Assembly: GCA_964011275.1 (NCBI GenBank) | Contig: CAXGOB010000029.1 | Span: 1 to 53,889 of the forward strand | From: UBA7328 sp002471345 | GTDB lineage: Bacteria; Bacteroidota; Bacteroidia; Chitinophagales; Saprospiraceae | Length of the DNA: 53,889 bases | Direction of reading: 5' to 3' | Shown here: positions 18,473 through 27,686 of the stretch, in pieces | Numbering within the stretch: position 1 is the first letter of the stretch | How the letters are laid out: each line of letters begins with the position of its first letter | The notes under the pieces: model-generated | The model's database searches: none | Told to the model about the DNA's origin: nothing | What the model saw: the letters and a program-made list of their open reading frames with translations, nothing else | Made by a program: the position numbers and the translations under genes

Positions 18473-19684
18473 TCATTGGTTAATAATCATTTCTGCCACA
18501 TCCATCCCACTTGCACAAGCTCCATGCACAGTGGCCTGGCTATCAATGCTTAATGCTTCTCCGGCGAAGTAAATTTTGTTATCCACTGGTTGCAAAATGG
18601 TCTCAACGATTTGACTTTGAGATCCATTAAAATCATATGAGTACGATCCCAGTATGTATGGTTCATTGGACCAATTTTGAATGATATGATTTTTATAGTG
18701 CTGTGAGGCCTGACCACTATACATTTCATCTAATTCACTTATTATTGCTGCTATAATTTGCTCGTCATTCTCTAGAGAGGTAAACCTTTCTGCTTTTTCA
18801 TTAATGGAAAACAAGCCTAACACGTTCATTTCAGATCCTTTTCTAAAAGCTGCATCGTAATACACTTTATCATCAGTAGAGATGGCCTCAAATAGCTTAC
18901 CCTCAATAGTAATATCAGCATAGAATTTCTTTTCAAATTCTATAAATGCCTTCATTCCTGCTCCCATCGAAATGCTGTTAATTGCATCCATTTTAGCTGT
19001 AGGCAATGAAGGTGTAAAATTTATCATATTACTTTGCAATACTTTTATCGGCACCGTGATTAGCACCTTGTCAGCTGAATACTCTACTCCATTTCCAGTT
19101 GTCAATATGACTTGATTTTCCGATTGATCTATTTCACTAATTGGGGTATTTAAAACAATTCTATCTGCGATATGAGGGACCATATACTTTTCAAAAAACC
19201 CAAACCATGTACTCTTCTTAAATTTATATTCACTATAAAAGTTTGTAGCAAAATTCATTCGTTTCAACTTTCCATTGTGTCATCTATTATAAGATTGAGG
19301 GTTGTATTTTATAAATTCAATGTCCCCATCAACATTAGGGTCATTGAGTAGCTCTGAAAGAATTGAAGGTTCATCATGTATCCATTCAGCACCAGTATCT
19401 ATTGGAAAATCTGCCAGATCCGTATTCTGTTTGACTCCACCTCCATAAAGGCCTGACGCTTCAATAATTTGAAAATCTATACCATATCGACTTAGTAGAT
19501 ATCCTGCACTCAGTCCAGCTGCCCCAGCTCCAACAATGATAATCTTTCCATTATAATTTGTCGAAAAGTCCTGATCAATGAATTGCAGTCCAGATTGTTT
19601 GCTGCATCCACTCATTAACATTGACATGAATGGCAGCCCTAATCCCAAAGCTAATCCGCTCTTTAAAAACTCATTTCTGTTCAT
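18473..19684 (-). pseudogene. FAD-dependent amine oxidase gene split by an in-frame TGA
   Basis: The frame from the ATG at 19684 opens with a lipoprotein/Tat-like leader (NEFLKSGLALGLGLPF ... SGCSKQ) and an FAD-binding GxGxxG (IIIVGAGAAGLSAGYLL). It runs to a TGA at 19280-19282 (codon 135), then continues in the same frame (HNGKLKRMNFATNFYSEYKF) to 18473. The second part has the monoamine-oxidase-type middle and the closing FAD motif IYFAGEALSIDSQATVHGA. Joined, it makes a normal-length (~400 residue) flavin amine oxidase. Only one codon is at fault; TGG to TGA is the simplest origin. It starts 6 bases after the outer-membrane protein gene at 19691, so the two were one operon. Confidence 0.88.
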
Positions 19685-19690
19685 TCTAAT

Positions 19691-20245
19691 CTACCTTTTA
19701 ATGTGAATTTGTATTCCTATTTCTGCACCAAGAAAAGATGCATCTGATTCTTTTATAGAAAGCTGCCTACCATAAAATAACTTCATGAATAGCCCATTGC
19801 CATTTATCAATTTATATCCTAAGCCAACAGTGATCTCTGGAAGAAAGGAATGTTGCAACCTTATATTATTCTGAATATTTCCTGATTCTAGCTGAACTAT
19901 TCCACCATATTTTTTAAAGGATAACAAATAACCCAACTCAATAGAGTAAAGAGTGTAAAAGCCTTTTCCCTTCTTTGCATTTCCATATTCTACCCCGATA
20001 GTCGTTAACAGATTATTCTGAATATCAGGAAGCACGAAATATGCTATATGTGGCACTACATTCCATTCATCTAAAATTTGATTACTCTTATTATTTTTGA
20101 AATCAAAAGGTAACACTACACCTACTTTAATTCCACGGTTCACCCCAAATGGAGAGAAATAGCTTAACCTTAATGGAAGCGTTTCTTGACCGCTCAATTG
20201 GGAACAGTATGATATAATAATTAAGAATATTAACGTTCGGGACAC
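19691..20245 (-). CDS. Small outer-membrane beta-barrel-like protein
   Basis: A 184-residue protein starting at a GTG (20245); no ATG lies upstream in frame before a stop. It has a signal peptide (MSRTLIFLIIISYCSQLSGQ) and then alternating hydrophobic and polar strands with aromatic residues (GIKVGVVLPFDF, VPHIAYFVLPD, LYSIELGYLLSF, FLGAEIGIQIHIKR), as in small barrels. No specific family recognised. It is followed after 6 bases by the interrupted amine oxidase gene. Its start is two bases from the ATG of the damaged response regulator on the other strand, leaving no normal space for a divergent promoter, which suggests a rearrangement here. Confidence 0.75.
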   Translation of the reverse strand: MSRTLIFLIIISYCSQLSGQETLPLRLSYFSPFGVNRGIKVGVVLPFDFKNNKSNQILDEWNVVPHIAYFVLPDIQNNLLTTIGVEYGNAKKGKGFYTLYSIELGYLLSFKKYGGIVQLESGNIQNNIRLQHSFLPEITVGLGYKLINGNGLFMKLFYGRQLSIKESDASFLGAEIGIQIHIKR

Positions 20246-20246
20246 T

Positions 20247-20993
20247 ATGAATCTATTTAAAATGTTACAACACTTTTAAGCAAATGATGATGAAGAACCA
20301 GCCCGACAACTTCTGGAGAGATATGTTGAAAAGATAGATGATTTAGAAGTTATCGGGGTCCTTTCACACCCTCTGGAAGCAAAGAAAATAATTAATGAAG
20401 GGAGTGTTGATATCTTATTGTCAGATATACATATGGAAGATCTTACAGGAATTGAATTAGTAAAAATACTCAAGGATCCTCCTATTGTGATTTTCACAAC
20501 CGCATATTCAGAATATGCCTTAGAAAGCTATGAACTTGATATAGCAGACTATCTAGTAAAACCTATTTCCTTTGATCGGTTCATAAAATCAATTGATAAA
20601 GCAAAAGAGATTATAGCATATCGAAACAAAGAACTTGTACCAATTCCAACATCTACTAAAGAAAATATAAGCGAATACTTCCTTGTCAAAAGCAGTAGTA
20701 GAATGGTCAAAGTCAATTACGACGAACTACTATACGTCGAAAGCTTTGGTGAATATGTTAAGCTATACACTTTTGATGACGTGATCATCGCATATCAGCG
20801 TATGACATCTATGGAAACCATGCTGCCCGATAACGAATTCATCAGAATTCATAGATCTCACATTGTGAATATCAATCGTATAAAAGAGATTGATAAAAAC
20901 ACGGTAGTTGTTAGTGGTAATCATAGACTTGTGATCAGTAAGAGGATGAAAGATGGGCTGATGAGCGCGATAAGGCTAAAAGGGTTGATTTGA
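20247..20993 (+). pseudogene. LytTR-family response regulator with a damaged 5' end
   Basis: The receiver frame is open from just after a TAA at 20277-20279: ANDDEEPARQLLERYVEK, phospho-acceptor Asp in LLSDIHMEDLTGIELV, then TTAYSEYALESYELDIADYL and the conserved Lys in LVKPISF. The LytTR DNA-binding domain follows (KVNYDELLYVESFGEYVKLY; IRIHRSHIVNINRI) and ends RLKGLI. In the same frame upstream, an ATG at 20247 is followed by nine codons and then the stop. No in-frame ATG remains before the receiver; the ATG at 20433 would remove the first strands and acidic pair. The receiver normally begins with a short strand before the DDE, so the start is lost or shifted. No histidine kinase partner is near. 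Confidence 0.8.
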
Positions 20994-21335
20994 TAAGGAC
21001 TTACTTTCTCCCAAAAAAAAGAAAAGGCAAAACAATTTTTATTGATCAATAGTCTTTTTAATCACCTTAGGATACTTCAAAGCTTTCTAGAACCTTTTTG
21101 ATGTTGAATCTATCATCAAGTTCATCGAATCTAAGAATGGTGACATCAAACAATGAATAAGGTTAAAATTTAAACGCTCCAAAAGCTAAAACTTTGAAAA
21201 AAAGCAGACAATTACCAACGCTTCTTTTCATTTACTCGTCTTACTTATTAAAACCACTTGTTTGATCATCAATAACAAATCTTAGAAACTCATATTTTTT
21301 ATAATCACAAATCCAATCTGGATAAAAATATCATC
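20994..21335. other. Intergenic region before the LVIVD lipoprotein operon
   Basis: This 342-base AT-rich stretch contains no open frame of note. It should carry the promoter of the operon starting at 21336. I could not identify a convincing TTG / TAnnTTTG pair or a terminator. Confidence 0.6.
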
Positions 21336-22610
21336 ATGAAAGAATTTTTTAAATATTCAATTTTACTTTCTCTATTCACACTTTCATTCACTTCTTGCCT
21401 CAAAGATCAATGCGATGAAACCAGAACCTTCATTCAATATGATCCAATCTACCTAAACTATAATGACATTAGGAGTGACATATTTACTGATTCTCCAAGA
21501 GAACTGACTACTCCTGGGAAGCTCTATGTCTATGAGCAATACATATTCATTAATGAGCAGGAAGAAGGAGTACATATCTATGATAATAGTGATCCTTCGT
21601 CTCCAATAAATATTGGGTTTATCTCAATTCCTGGCAATGTGGATATCGCAATAAAAGATGATCATCTCTATGCTGATAATTATATGGACTTGATCACTGT
21701 GAATATACAAGACCCTACAGAAGCTAGACTTGTCTGCCGTGATGAAGATGTATATAGCAATTATCGGTTTCAAGAAGGTAGAGGTGTGTTAGTCGGGCAT
21801 AGAGAGACAGAACAAACTCTACAGTTGGACTGCAATGACCCCAATTTTAATAATGGTAGATTCTTTGTGGATGATCTCATATTTGCGAATCAAGAATTCG
21901 ATGCATCTGCAGGAGCAGGTGGAGGAAGATCAGTGACAGGTACAGGAGGATCATTGGCTCGGTTTACCATTGCAAAAGATCATCTCTATGTCATCAATGA
22001 TTTTTCACTTTTTATTTTCGATGTAACTAAAGCTGAGAAGCCTCGAAAAACGCAGGAGTTTTATGTGGAATGGGGTATTGAAACCATATTTCCTTATGGT
22101 GACAATTTATTCATAGGCGCTCAAAACGGAATGCATATTTATAGTATTTCTGAACCATCTAGCCCATATTACCTTTCTGCATTTAGACATGCTACTGCTT
22201 GTGATCCAGTATTCGTAAATGGTGATATAGCATATGTCACATTGAGAGATGGAAGAGCATGTGAGTCTTTCAGCAATCAGCTAGACGTTATAGATGTATC
22301 CGACCTAAAATCACCGAAACTTTTGAAGTCTTTTGAAATGGACAATCCTCATGGGCTCTCTGTGAGAAACGAAAGGCTATATCTATGTGAAGGAGATCAA
22401 GGTCTCAAAATCTTCGATGAGTCTGAACCGACTGAGGTAGGGGACAAACTGAAGAAACATTTAGATGATATCCATGCTGTAGATGTAATCGCTCTAGGTG
22501 ATGAGTTACTATTGGTAATAGGAGCAGAAGGGCTTCATCAGTTTGATATTAGTGATAGGGACAATCCTGTAGAGCTGAGTGTGATAGTACCAGTAAGAAT
22601 AGTAGAATAA
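21336..22610 (+). CDS. LVIVD-repeat surface lipoprotein
   Basis: A 424-residue lipoprotein with a signal peptide and lipobox (LSFTSCLKD, Cys20). The mature part has repeated beta-propeller blades of the LVIVD type (GVHIYDNSDPSSPINIGFI, LFIFDVTKAEKPRKTQEF, MHIYSISEPSSPYYLSAF, LDVIDVSDLKSPKLLKSF, LHQFDISDRDNPVELS). Family function unknown; such proteins are often surface-exposed in Bacteroidota. It is first in a probable operon: outer-membrane protein after 31 bases, ECF sigma after 40 more, then the barrel-type anti-sigma. This suggests it belongs to the regulon of that sigma factor. Confidence 0.88.
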   Translation: MKEFFKYSILLSLFTLSFTSCLKDQCDETRTFIQYDPIYLNYNDIRSDIFTDSPRELTTPGKLYVYEQYIFINEQEEGVHIYDNSDPSSPINIGFISIPGNVDIAIKDDHLYADNYMDLITVNIQDPTEARLVCRDEDVYSNYRFQEGRGVLVGHRETEQTLQLDCNDPNFNNGRFFVDDLIFANQEFDASAGAGGGRSVTGTGGSLARFTIAKDHLYVINDFSLFIFDVTKAEKPRKTQEFYVEWGIETIFPYGDNLFIGAQNGMHIYSISEPSSPYYLSAFRHATACDPVFVNGDIAYVTLRDGRACESFSNQLDVIDVSDLKSPKLLKSFEMDNPHGLSVRNERLYLCEGDQGLKIFDESEPTEVGDKLKKHLDDIHAVDVIALGDELLLVIGAEGLHQFDISDRDNPVELSVIVPVRIVE

Positions 22611-22641
22611 AGCTTGAGAAACGCGTACAAAATAGAAAAAA

Positions 22642-23394
22642 ATGAAAAATATAATTGTTGCATTCTTGCTATTAGCTGTACTTTCTGCAAGTGCACAAGA
22701 AAATGAGAGCATCGATAAAAAAATGGTGAAAGTTCATCTCAAAGATGGGTCAATCATAAGCGGTGCACTACAGTCATGGACTTATCAGGAAGAAGTAATC
22801 ATCATAACACAAGGTGTAACTTTAAAATTTCCAAATGACAAAGTAAGACGTGTGGTTGAAGTAGATAATTTCTCAAAAGTAAAAGAACCAATTATTCATC
22901 AAGATAAGGGCATATATTATACAGCAAAGGCTCAAATACTCTCAGGAAATGAAGGGAATAGAGCTCATAATAGGATTGGATATGGACTTACAGCATCTGC
23001 AGGTTACCAATGGAATCAATATTTGGGCGCCGGAATAGGTACAGGTTACAGACAACTGATTTGGGACACTGGAGAAAAGATGATACCTATATTTGCCGAA
23101 GTAAAAGGGTTCTTATCTAACAAGGCTGTCAGACCGTTTTATAATATGGAAATTGGTTACAGTTTTGGTCTTACAGATGAAGAGTTGTCACTAATCAAAT
23201 CTAAAGGTGGACTTTTACTTTACCCTTCATTTGGTATATCATTTGGCAGACAAAAAATGAAATATTCATTTGACATTGGGTATCTATTCCAAGATGCTGA
23301 ATTAACATACGGTAGTAATTTTGATGATCGAGTGAGAACAGTACAAGACATTAAATATCAAAGACTGACATTGAGATTTGGAATGTCATTCTGA
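22642..23394 (+). CDS. Exported beta-barrel-like protein
   Basis: A 250-residue protein with a signal peptide (MKNIIVAFLLLAVLSASAQ). Residues 28-75 form a small beta module (VKVHLKDGSIISGALQSW ... LKFPNDKVRRVVEV). The remaining ~160 residues look like a small eight-stranded barrel (GYGLTASAGYQWNQYLGAGI, YNMEIGYSFGL, MKYSFDIGYLFQ), ending LRFGMSF with a terminal Phe as in BAM-inserted proteins. No named family recognised. It lies between the LVIVD lipoprotein and the ECF sigma gene, all on one strand with short gaps. Confidence 0.75.
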   Translation: MKNIIVAFLLLAVLSASAQENESIDKKMVKVHLKDGSIISGALQSWTYQEEVIIITQGVTLKFPNDKVRRVVEVDNFSKVKEPIIHQDKGIYYTAKAQILSGNEGNRAHNRIGYGLTASAGYQWNQYLGAGIGTGYRQLIWDTGEKMIPIFAEVKGFLSNKAVRPFYNMEIGYSFGLTDEELSLIKSKGGLLLYPSFGISFGRQKMKYSFDIGYLFQDAELTYGSNFDDRVRTVQDIKYQRLTLRFGMSF

Positions 23395-23434
23395 TTTTTT
23401 TATTTAATATTTAAAAGATACTATTTCAATCTGA

Positions 23435-24004
23435 ATGGCGGTAAATACCATCCATAATGACCAAAAACTTCGCAGCATCATCCAAGGATGCGCTGCAAAT
23501 AACCGAAAGTGTCAAGAGGAACTTTATCGCCAATTTTTCCCAACTCTAGAGCGGACTATCCGAAGATATACTCATGATGAAGACAAAGTGATGAGTATCA
23601 TGAATAATGGCTTTCTGAAAGCATTTCAGAATATTCATAAATATGAATATCGTGGATCATTCGAGGGTTGGCTCCGAAAGATCATCTTCAGATCAGTAAG
23701 TGATTATATGCGAAGTGAATCTAAAGATGTAAAGTTTTTAGTATTTGAAGAAGTAGAAAAAGGAATAACACAAAGTGCATATCAACAATTGTATTTCGAT
23801 GATCTCATTCAGATTATTCAAACCTTACCTGAGATGCAAGAGCAGGTATTTAACCTCTTTGCAATTGAAGGTTATAAACATCACGAAATATCAGACCTAC
23901 TTCAAATCAATGAAAATACGAGCAGGTGGTACCTGTCAGAGGCAAGAAAACAACTGAAACAAAAATTAACGAAAGTGAACAAAAATTATAGAGATGTCGG
24001 GTGA
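23435..24004 (+). CDS. ECF sigma factor (cassette 1)
   Basis: A 189-residue ECF sigma factor: region 2 at about 20-95 (CQEELYRQFFPTLERTIRRY, GSFEGWLRKIIFRSVSDYM) and region 4 at about 125-175 (LPEMQEQVFNLFAIEGYKHH, EISDLLQINENTSRWYLSEA). It overlaps the following gene by 11 bases, so the two are translationally coupled. That gene encodes a protein with an inner-membrane helix and a C-terminal barrel, a likely dual-membrane anti-sigma factor. The region 2 core is diverged from FecI-type sigmas, as in other sigma factors paired with non-FecR partners. A paralogous pair lies at 36281-38400. Confidence 0.88.
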   Translation: MAVNTIHNDQKLRSIIQGCAANNRKCQEELYRQFFPTLERTIRRYTHDEDKVMSIMNNGFLKAFQNIHKYEYRGSFEGWLRKIIFRSVSDYMRSESKDVKFLVFEEVEKGITQSAYQQLYFDDLIQIIQTLPEMQEQVFNLFAIEGYKHHEISDLLQINENTSRWYLSEARKQLKQKLTKVNKNYRDVG

Positions 24005-25286
24005 GAGGAATAATATGGTAGATAGAGGTTGGCTCAATATGGAGCAACTCTTAGATCAAGAAATGCCTGTGCAAAAAAAGAGAAGAAAGATCCTGTGGTT
24101 GCCCATTCTTGGTTTTCTTCTATTCCTTATAGGCGGTTTCTTACTCCATACAACAAGTGATAGTAGTACAAACAGTATAGAAGAGGTTGGTCAATCATTT
24201 ACAAACAATTCAAATCTTCTCTCAGAACAAAAAGACAACAACAATCTTCAGAAGAATATTTCACCAATAACAAATTCTACGTCCAACCATAACCAGAGTG
24301 AAATATCATTCGAAACAAACCCTACGATTTCAGCTTTCTCAAATTCAAAGGGGGCTACTAATCAATTATTAGTAAATCAAATTCTAAAAAATACTGCTAA
24401 TGATCTTAAGATAAATGCAGAAGGGATCACTCATAGTAAAAACACTAACCCTAATAATGTTGCTCATTCTGTAGTTCATTCTCAAGAGAAAAAATCCTTA
24501 GCCGATACTCCATTATCGGTATCTGGAGATTTCATAGAAGATAATAAAGCCGTATTGGCCAATGAATCATTAACCGCTTTTCACGATATCATGCCACTGA
24601 ATATCAACTATTTAGAAACTTCATTTACTTTAAATACACCTCAAACATCTTCAATTCATTCTTTGAAATCAAATAATAAGTCTATTGAATGGATTGTGGG
24701 CTTTAAAGGTGATCGCCTTGTACAAAGGGGGATTGATTTGATAGGTATTGAAGCAGGTTTATCAAAGAGGTTGTTCTCAAAATGGGGTCTTGGTTCCAGA
24801 GTCTCTTATTCTAAATCCTTAAGTTCTACTACTACTTCAGCTGTAGAAAATACAGAGCTCGATATGAGTTCCACTATTAATACAGGTGCAGAATTTGACA
24901 ATGCTGAATTCGCTGAATCTTTTGCTGCCCCAACTCTTCACTTAATGGAAGTTTTACTCACACCTGAATATTACTTCAAAAATAAATTAACCGCTTTCGG
25001 AGGTCTGGCTATAGGCTATCAATGGGGAGATATTACTTATCATAACATCCAAAACACTTCTGGTATCCGAGCAAGTGAGCCAGGCACTATCGCATATAGT
25101 TCTTTGATTTATGGAGTTACAACGGGTCTGAATTATAATCCATTGAAAAGAGTTTCTATAGGCTTAGAATATTCGATATATCTGAATCCATTAGCAACAG
25201 AATCAAAAGAACAGCAACTTAGACTGCTTCCTGCAGAATCTCTTTCACATCAAAAGGTAGGTTTAAGATTTAGATTCATGTTTTGA
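23994..25286 (+). CDS. Probable dual membrane-spanning anti-sigma factor (cassette 1)
   Basis: A 430-residue protein in three parts. Residues 1-32 are a short charged cytosolic tail (WLNMEQLLDQEMPVQKKRRK). Residues 33-52 are a membrane helix (ILWLPILGFLLFLIGGFLLH). Residues ~53-225 are an Asn/Ser/Gln/Thr-rich linker long enough to cross the periplasm. Residues ~228-430 are a beta-barrel (IEAGLSKRLFSKWGLGSRVS, LTAFGGLAIGYQWGDITYH, ISIGLEYSIYLNP-type strands) ending LRFRFMF with a terminal Phe. There is no cleavable signal peptide. From memory, Bacteroides thetaiotaomicron Dma proteins have this layout and restrain a cognate sigma (Das). The overlap with the sigma gene fits. Function here is inferred from architecture. 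Confidence 0.78.
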   Translation: MSGERNNMVDRGWLNMEQLLDQEMPVQKKRRKILWLPILGFLLFLIGGFLLHTTSDSSTNSIEEVGQSFTNNSNLLSEQKDNNNLQKNISPITNSTSNHNQSEISFETNPTISAFSNSKGATNQLLVNQILKNTANDLKINAEGITHSKNTNPNNVAHSVVHSQEKKSLADTPLSVSGDFIEDNKAVLANESLTAFHDIMPLNINYLETSFTLNTPQTSSIHSLKSNNKSIEWIVGFKGDRLVQRGIDLIGIEAGLSKRLFSKWGLGSRVSYSKSLSSTTTSAVENTELDMSSTINTGAEFDNAEFAESFAAPTLHLMEVLLTPEYYFKNKLTAFGGLAIGYQWGDITYHNIQNTSGIRASEPGTIAYSSLIYGVTTGLNYNPLKRVSIGLEYSIYLNPLATESKEQQLRLLPAESLSHQKVGLRFRFMF

Positions 25287-25398
25287 AAAGGTCAGTTTTC
25301 CTGAGTAAGTCATTCTCTTTACAAGATAAATATGAGTTTTCTTCTTGTAAATATTTAGGTTTTCTATTTCTACTATATTTGGAACTTAAACGAACATC

Positions 25399-25995
25399 AT
25401 GTTAAGAATAATTTTAGTCCTGCTTATTTCATTACCAATGTCACTATTTGCTCAAGATACAAAAGATTCCAACCCTCCTTATCATCAGATACCAGATGCC
25501 CCTGAGGCCTATTCTCCACAGACTGTTCTGGCCCGTACGATAGATGGGTTAGGTTATAGATATTATTGGGCGACAAAGGATCTAAGACCAGAAGATCTAG
25601 AATTTCTTCCTGGCAATGAAGGTCGTCCTACTAAAGATGTTCTAAATCACTTACATGGCTTAGTATCAGTTGTACTTAATGCAGTAAAAGGAAACCCAAA
25701 TGTGCGACCAAGGACAGAAATAGAAATGACATGGGAGGAGAAAAGAACCTCGACATTAGAAATGTTAAAAGAGGCGAGTGATCTTTTGGTAAGTGAATCA
25801 CCTCCAAATCCAGAGGATATTAAGATCATTTTCCAAAGGGGAGAGCAAACTAGTGAATTTGCACTTTGGACATTACTAAATGGCCCTTTAGCAGATGCCA
25901 TTTATCATACAGGCCAGATCGTATCTTTTAGGAGGTCATCAGGAAATCCGACACATCCTGGGGTGAGTGTATTTGCTGGAAAGACTAAGGAATAA
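25399..25995 (+). CDS. Secreted DinB-superfamily protein
   Basis: A 198-residue protein with a signal peptide (MLRIILVLLISLPMSLFAQ) and a four-helix DinB-like body. Three His positions fit the metal triad: the pair in LNHLHGLV and the one in AIYHTGQIVSFRRSSGNP, the last being a strong family signature. DinB-like proteins are putative metal-dependent enzymes (some are thiol transferases); an exported one is less common. The following isochorismatase-like gene begins just after its stop codon, so the two are probably co-transcribed. Confidence 0.85.
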   Translation: MLRIILVLLISLPMSLFAQDTKDSNPPYHQIPDAPEAYSPQTVLARTIDGLGYRYYWATKDLRPEDLEFLPGNEGRPTKDVLNHLHGLVSVVLNAVKGNPNVRPRTEIEMTWEEKRTSTLEMLKEASDLLVSESPPNPEDIKIIFQRGEQTSEFALWTLLNGPLADAIYHTGQIVSFRRSSGNPTHPGVSVFAGKTKE

Positions 25996-26008
25996 AAGAT
26001 CTTTTACT

Positions 26009-26593
26009 GTGTCTATTTCATTTTCTTCTGTCCCCACCCTTCTGCTTATTGATATTCAGAAAGGACTAGATCAATGGAATTATTATGGAGGAAACAGAAA
26101 CAACCCCGATGCAGAGCTAAATATGGCAAATATTCTTCAGTATTGGAGATCTAACAACTGGCCACTCTATCATATCAAGCACAACTCAACGTCCGTTAAT
26201 TCTCCTCTATTTCCTGGTCAAATAGGAAATGAATTTAAAGATGAAGTGATGCCTGTTAAAGGCGAAATAGTTATTGAAAAAAATGTCAACAGCGCATTTA
26301 TTGGAACTGATTTACTTGAAAAACTGATACAGGCAAAGGCAAATGAACTTGTCATTATAGGCCTGACAACAGATTATTGTGTTTCTTCTACTACCAGAAT
26401 GGCTGGAAATTTAGGATTTGAAGTGAAACTAATTAGTGATGCCACAGCTACCTTTGACAAAAGAGGTCAAAATGGCAAGAAGTATGGGGCAGAGGATATT
26501 CATAATATTGAATTAGCAATACTTCTTGAAGAGTTTTGTAAAGTCTGCTCCACTAAAGAGTTACTAAATGGTCTAAATGGGAATTCGTTCTAG
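26009..26593 (+). CDS. Isochorismatase-family cysteine hydrolase
   Basis: A 194-residue cytosolic hydrolase. The catalytic triad of the family is present: Asp15 (TLLLIDIQKG), Lys91 (IVIEKNVNSAF) and Cys124 (LTTDYCVSSTTRMAGNLG). I chose the GTG at 26009, which puts the first strand close to the N-terminus as usual. An earlier GTG at 25967 would overlap the DinB-like gene by 29 bases and add a basic leader. No ATG is available. Substrates of the family include isochorismate, nicotinamide and other amides; the sequence does not decide between them. Confidence 0.88.
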   Translation: MSISFSSVPTLLLIDIQKGLDQWNYYGGNRNNPDAELNMANILQYWRSNNWPLYHIKHNSTSVNSPLFPGQIGNEFKDEVMPVKGEIVIEKNVNSAFIGTDLLEKLIQAKANELVIIGLTTDYCVSSTTRMAGNLGFEVKLISDATATFDKRGQNGKKYGAEDIHNIELAILLEEFCKVCSTKELLNGLNGNSF

Positions 26594-26952
26594 TTACACC
26601 GATGACAAAGTGATCATCTGAGTGTGAACAAAGGAAATATCCAGTAGTGGCAATTCTGAATAATGCAAGATGACTTCTTAAATTGAATTGTTGGATATCA
26701 AAACTTTAAACCCTTCCTTAAAAGCTATTAACCCAACAATAGGAAGAAGGTTATTAAAAACAATTGTTATTCAATGGGCTCTCATTCTTCCCAAAGATTA
26801 AATGGAAACCATCCTATAATCTTCATTTATCAAAGTGGATCAACTAACTTTTCTATTTTTATGGATTTAGGATTTTTTAATTTAATGGGACAAGAGTATT
26901 TTCAACAAATGAAGGTTTGTAAATCCTAATTATCCATTCAAAATTAGAGCAA
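26594..26952. other. Intergenic region before the DUF1080 gene
   Basis: These 359 AT-rich bases have no frame worth calling on either strand and no clear terminator. The promoter of the DUF1080 gene should be in the right half; I see no strong -33/-7 pair. Confidence 0.6.
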
Positions 26953-27645
26953 ATGAAGAGAGAAATTACATTTTTTAGCATATTAGTTTGTGCTGTCTTA
27001 TTCACAGATTGTGGAATTAGTCAAACTGCCTTAAACCAACTTTCTCAATCCGAAAAGGACAATGGATATGAGTTACTTTTTAATGGGTCCGATCTCAACA
27101 ACTGGACAGGCAATAAAGAAGCGTATAAAGTAGAAAATGAAAATATACTCGTCGACCCAAAAGGTGGAGGCAGTGGTGGAAATTTGTATTCTAAAAGCGA
27201 GTACAGTGACTTTGTCCTTAAGTTCGAATTTAACCTGACTCCAGGAGCTAACAACGGATTAGGTATACACGCACCCTTGGAAGGAGATGCCGCTTATCTT
27301 GGTAAGGAAATTCAAATATTGGACAATAACCATCCAAAATATGAGAAAATCAAATCTTGGCAAGCTCATGGTTCAGTATATGGGGTAATAGCAGCTAAAA
27401 GAGGAGCTTTACTTCCTGCAGGTGAGTGGAATAAAGAAGAAGTGATAGTCAAAGGCTCACTTATCAAAGTAATTGTGAATGGAACCACTATTGTGGATGG
27501 GGATGTATTAGAAGCCAGTGAAAATGGCACACTAAGTGGAAGAGATCATCCAGGTCTTTTGAAAACTAATGGCCATATTGGTTTTTGTGGTCATGGTGAT
27601 GAAGTCAGGTTTAGAAATATCAGAATAAAATCTTTGGCAAAGTGA
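26953..27645 (+). CDS. DUF1080 (3-keto-disaccharide hydrolase-type) lipoprotein
   Basis: A 230-residue exported protein; the leader ends in a lipobox-like LFTDCGIS. The DUF1080 domain (LamG/concanavalin-like sandwich) spans about 35-228: GYELLFNGSDLNNWTG at the start, DFVLKFEFNLTPGANNGLGI, then GHIGFCGHGDEVRFRNIRIK at the end. This domain has been linked to hydrolysis of 3-keto-disaccharides or glycan binding. Single-domain length is typical. It is convergent with the serine hydrolase gene (41 bases apart) and not in an obvious operon. Confidence 0.92.
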   Translation: MKREITFFSILVCAVLFTDCGISQTALNQLSQSEKDNGYELLFNGSDLNNWTGNKEAYKVENENILVDPKGGGSGGNLYSKSEYSDFVLKFEFNLTPGANNGLGIHAPLEGDAAYLGKEIQILDNNHPKYEKIKSWQAHGSVYGVIAAKRGALLPAGEWNKEEVIVKGSLIKVIVNGTTIVDGDVLEASENGTLSGRDHPGLLKTNGHIGFCGHGDEVRFRNIRIKSLAK

Positions 27646-27686
27646 TTCTTGAATCCTCAATAACCAAAATGATATATTCTTTAATA

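Noticed and set aside
19280..19282. TGA read as tryptophan (alternative genetic code)
   Set aside because: Other genes in the window end at TGA in the expected place (for example the DUF5686 gene at 7876 and the regulator at 20993), Trp is otherwise TGG, and one of the other lesions is TAA.
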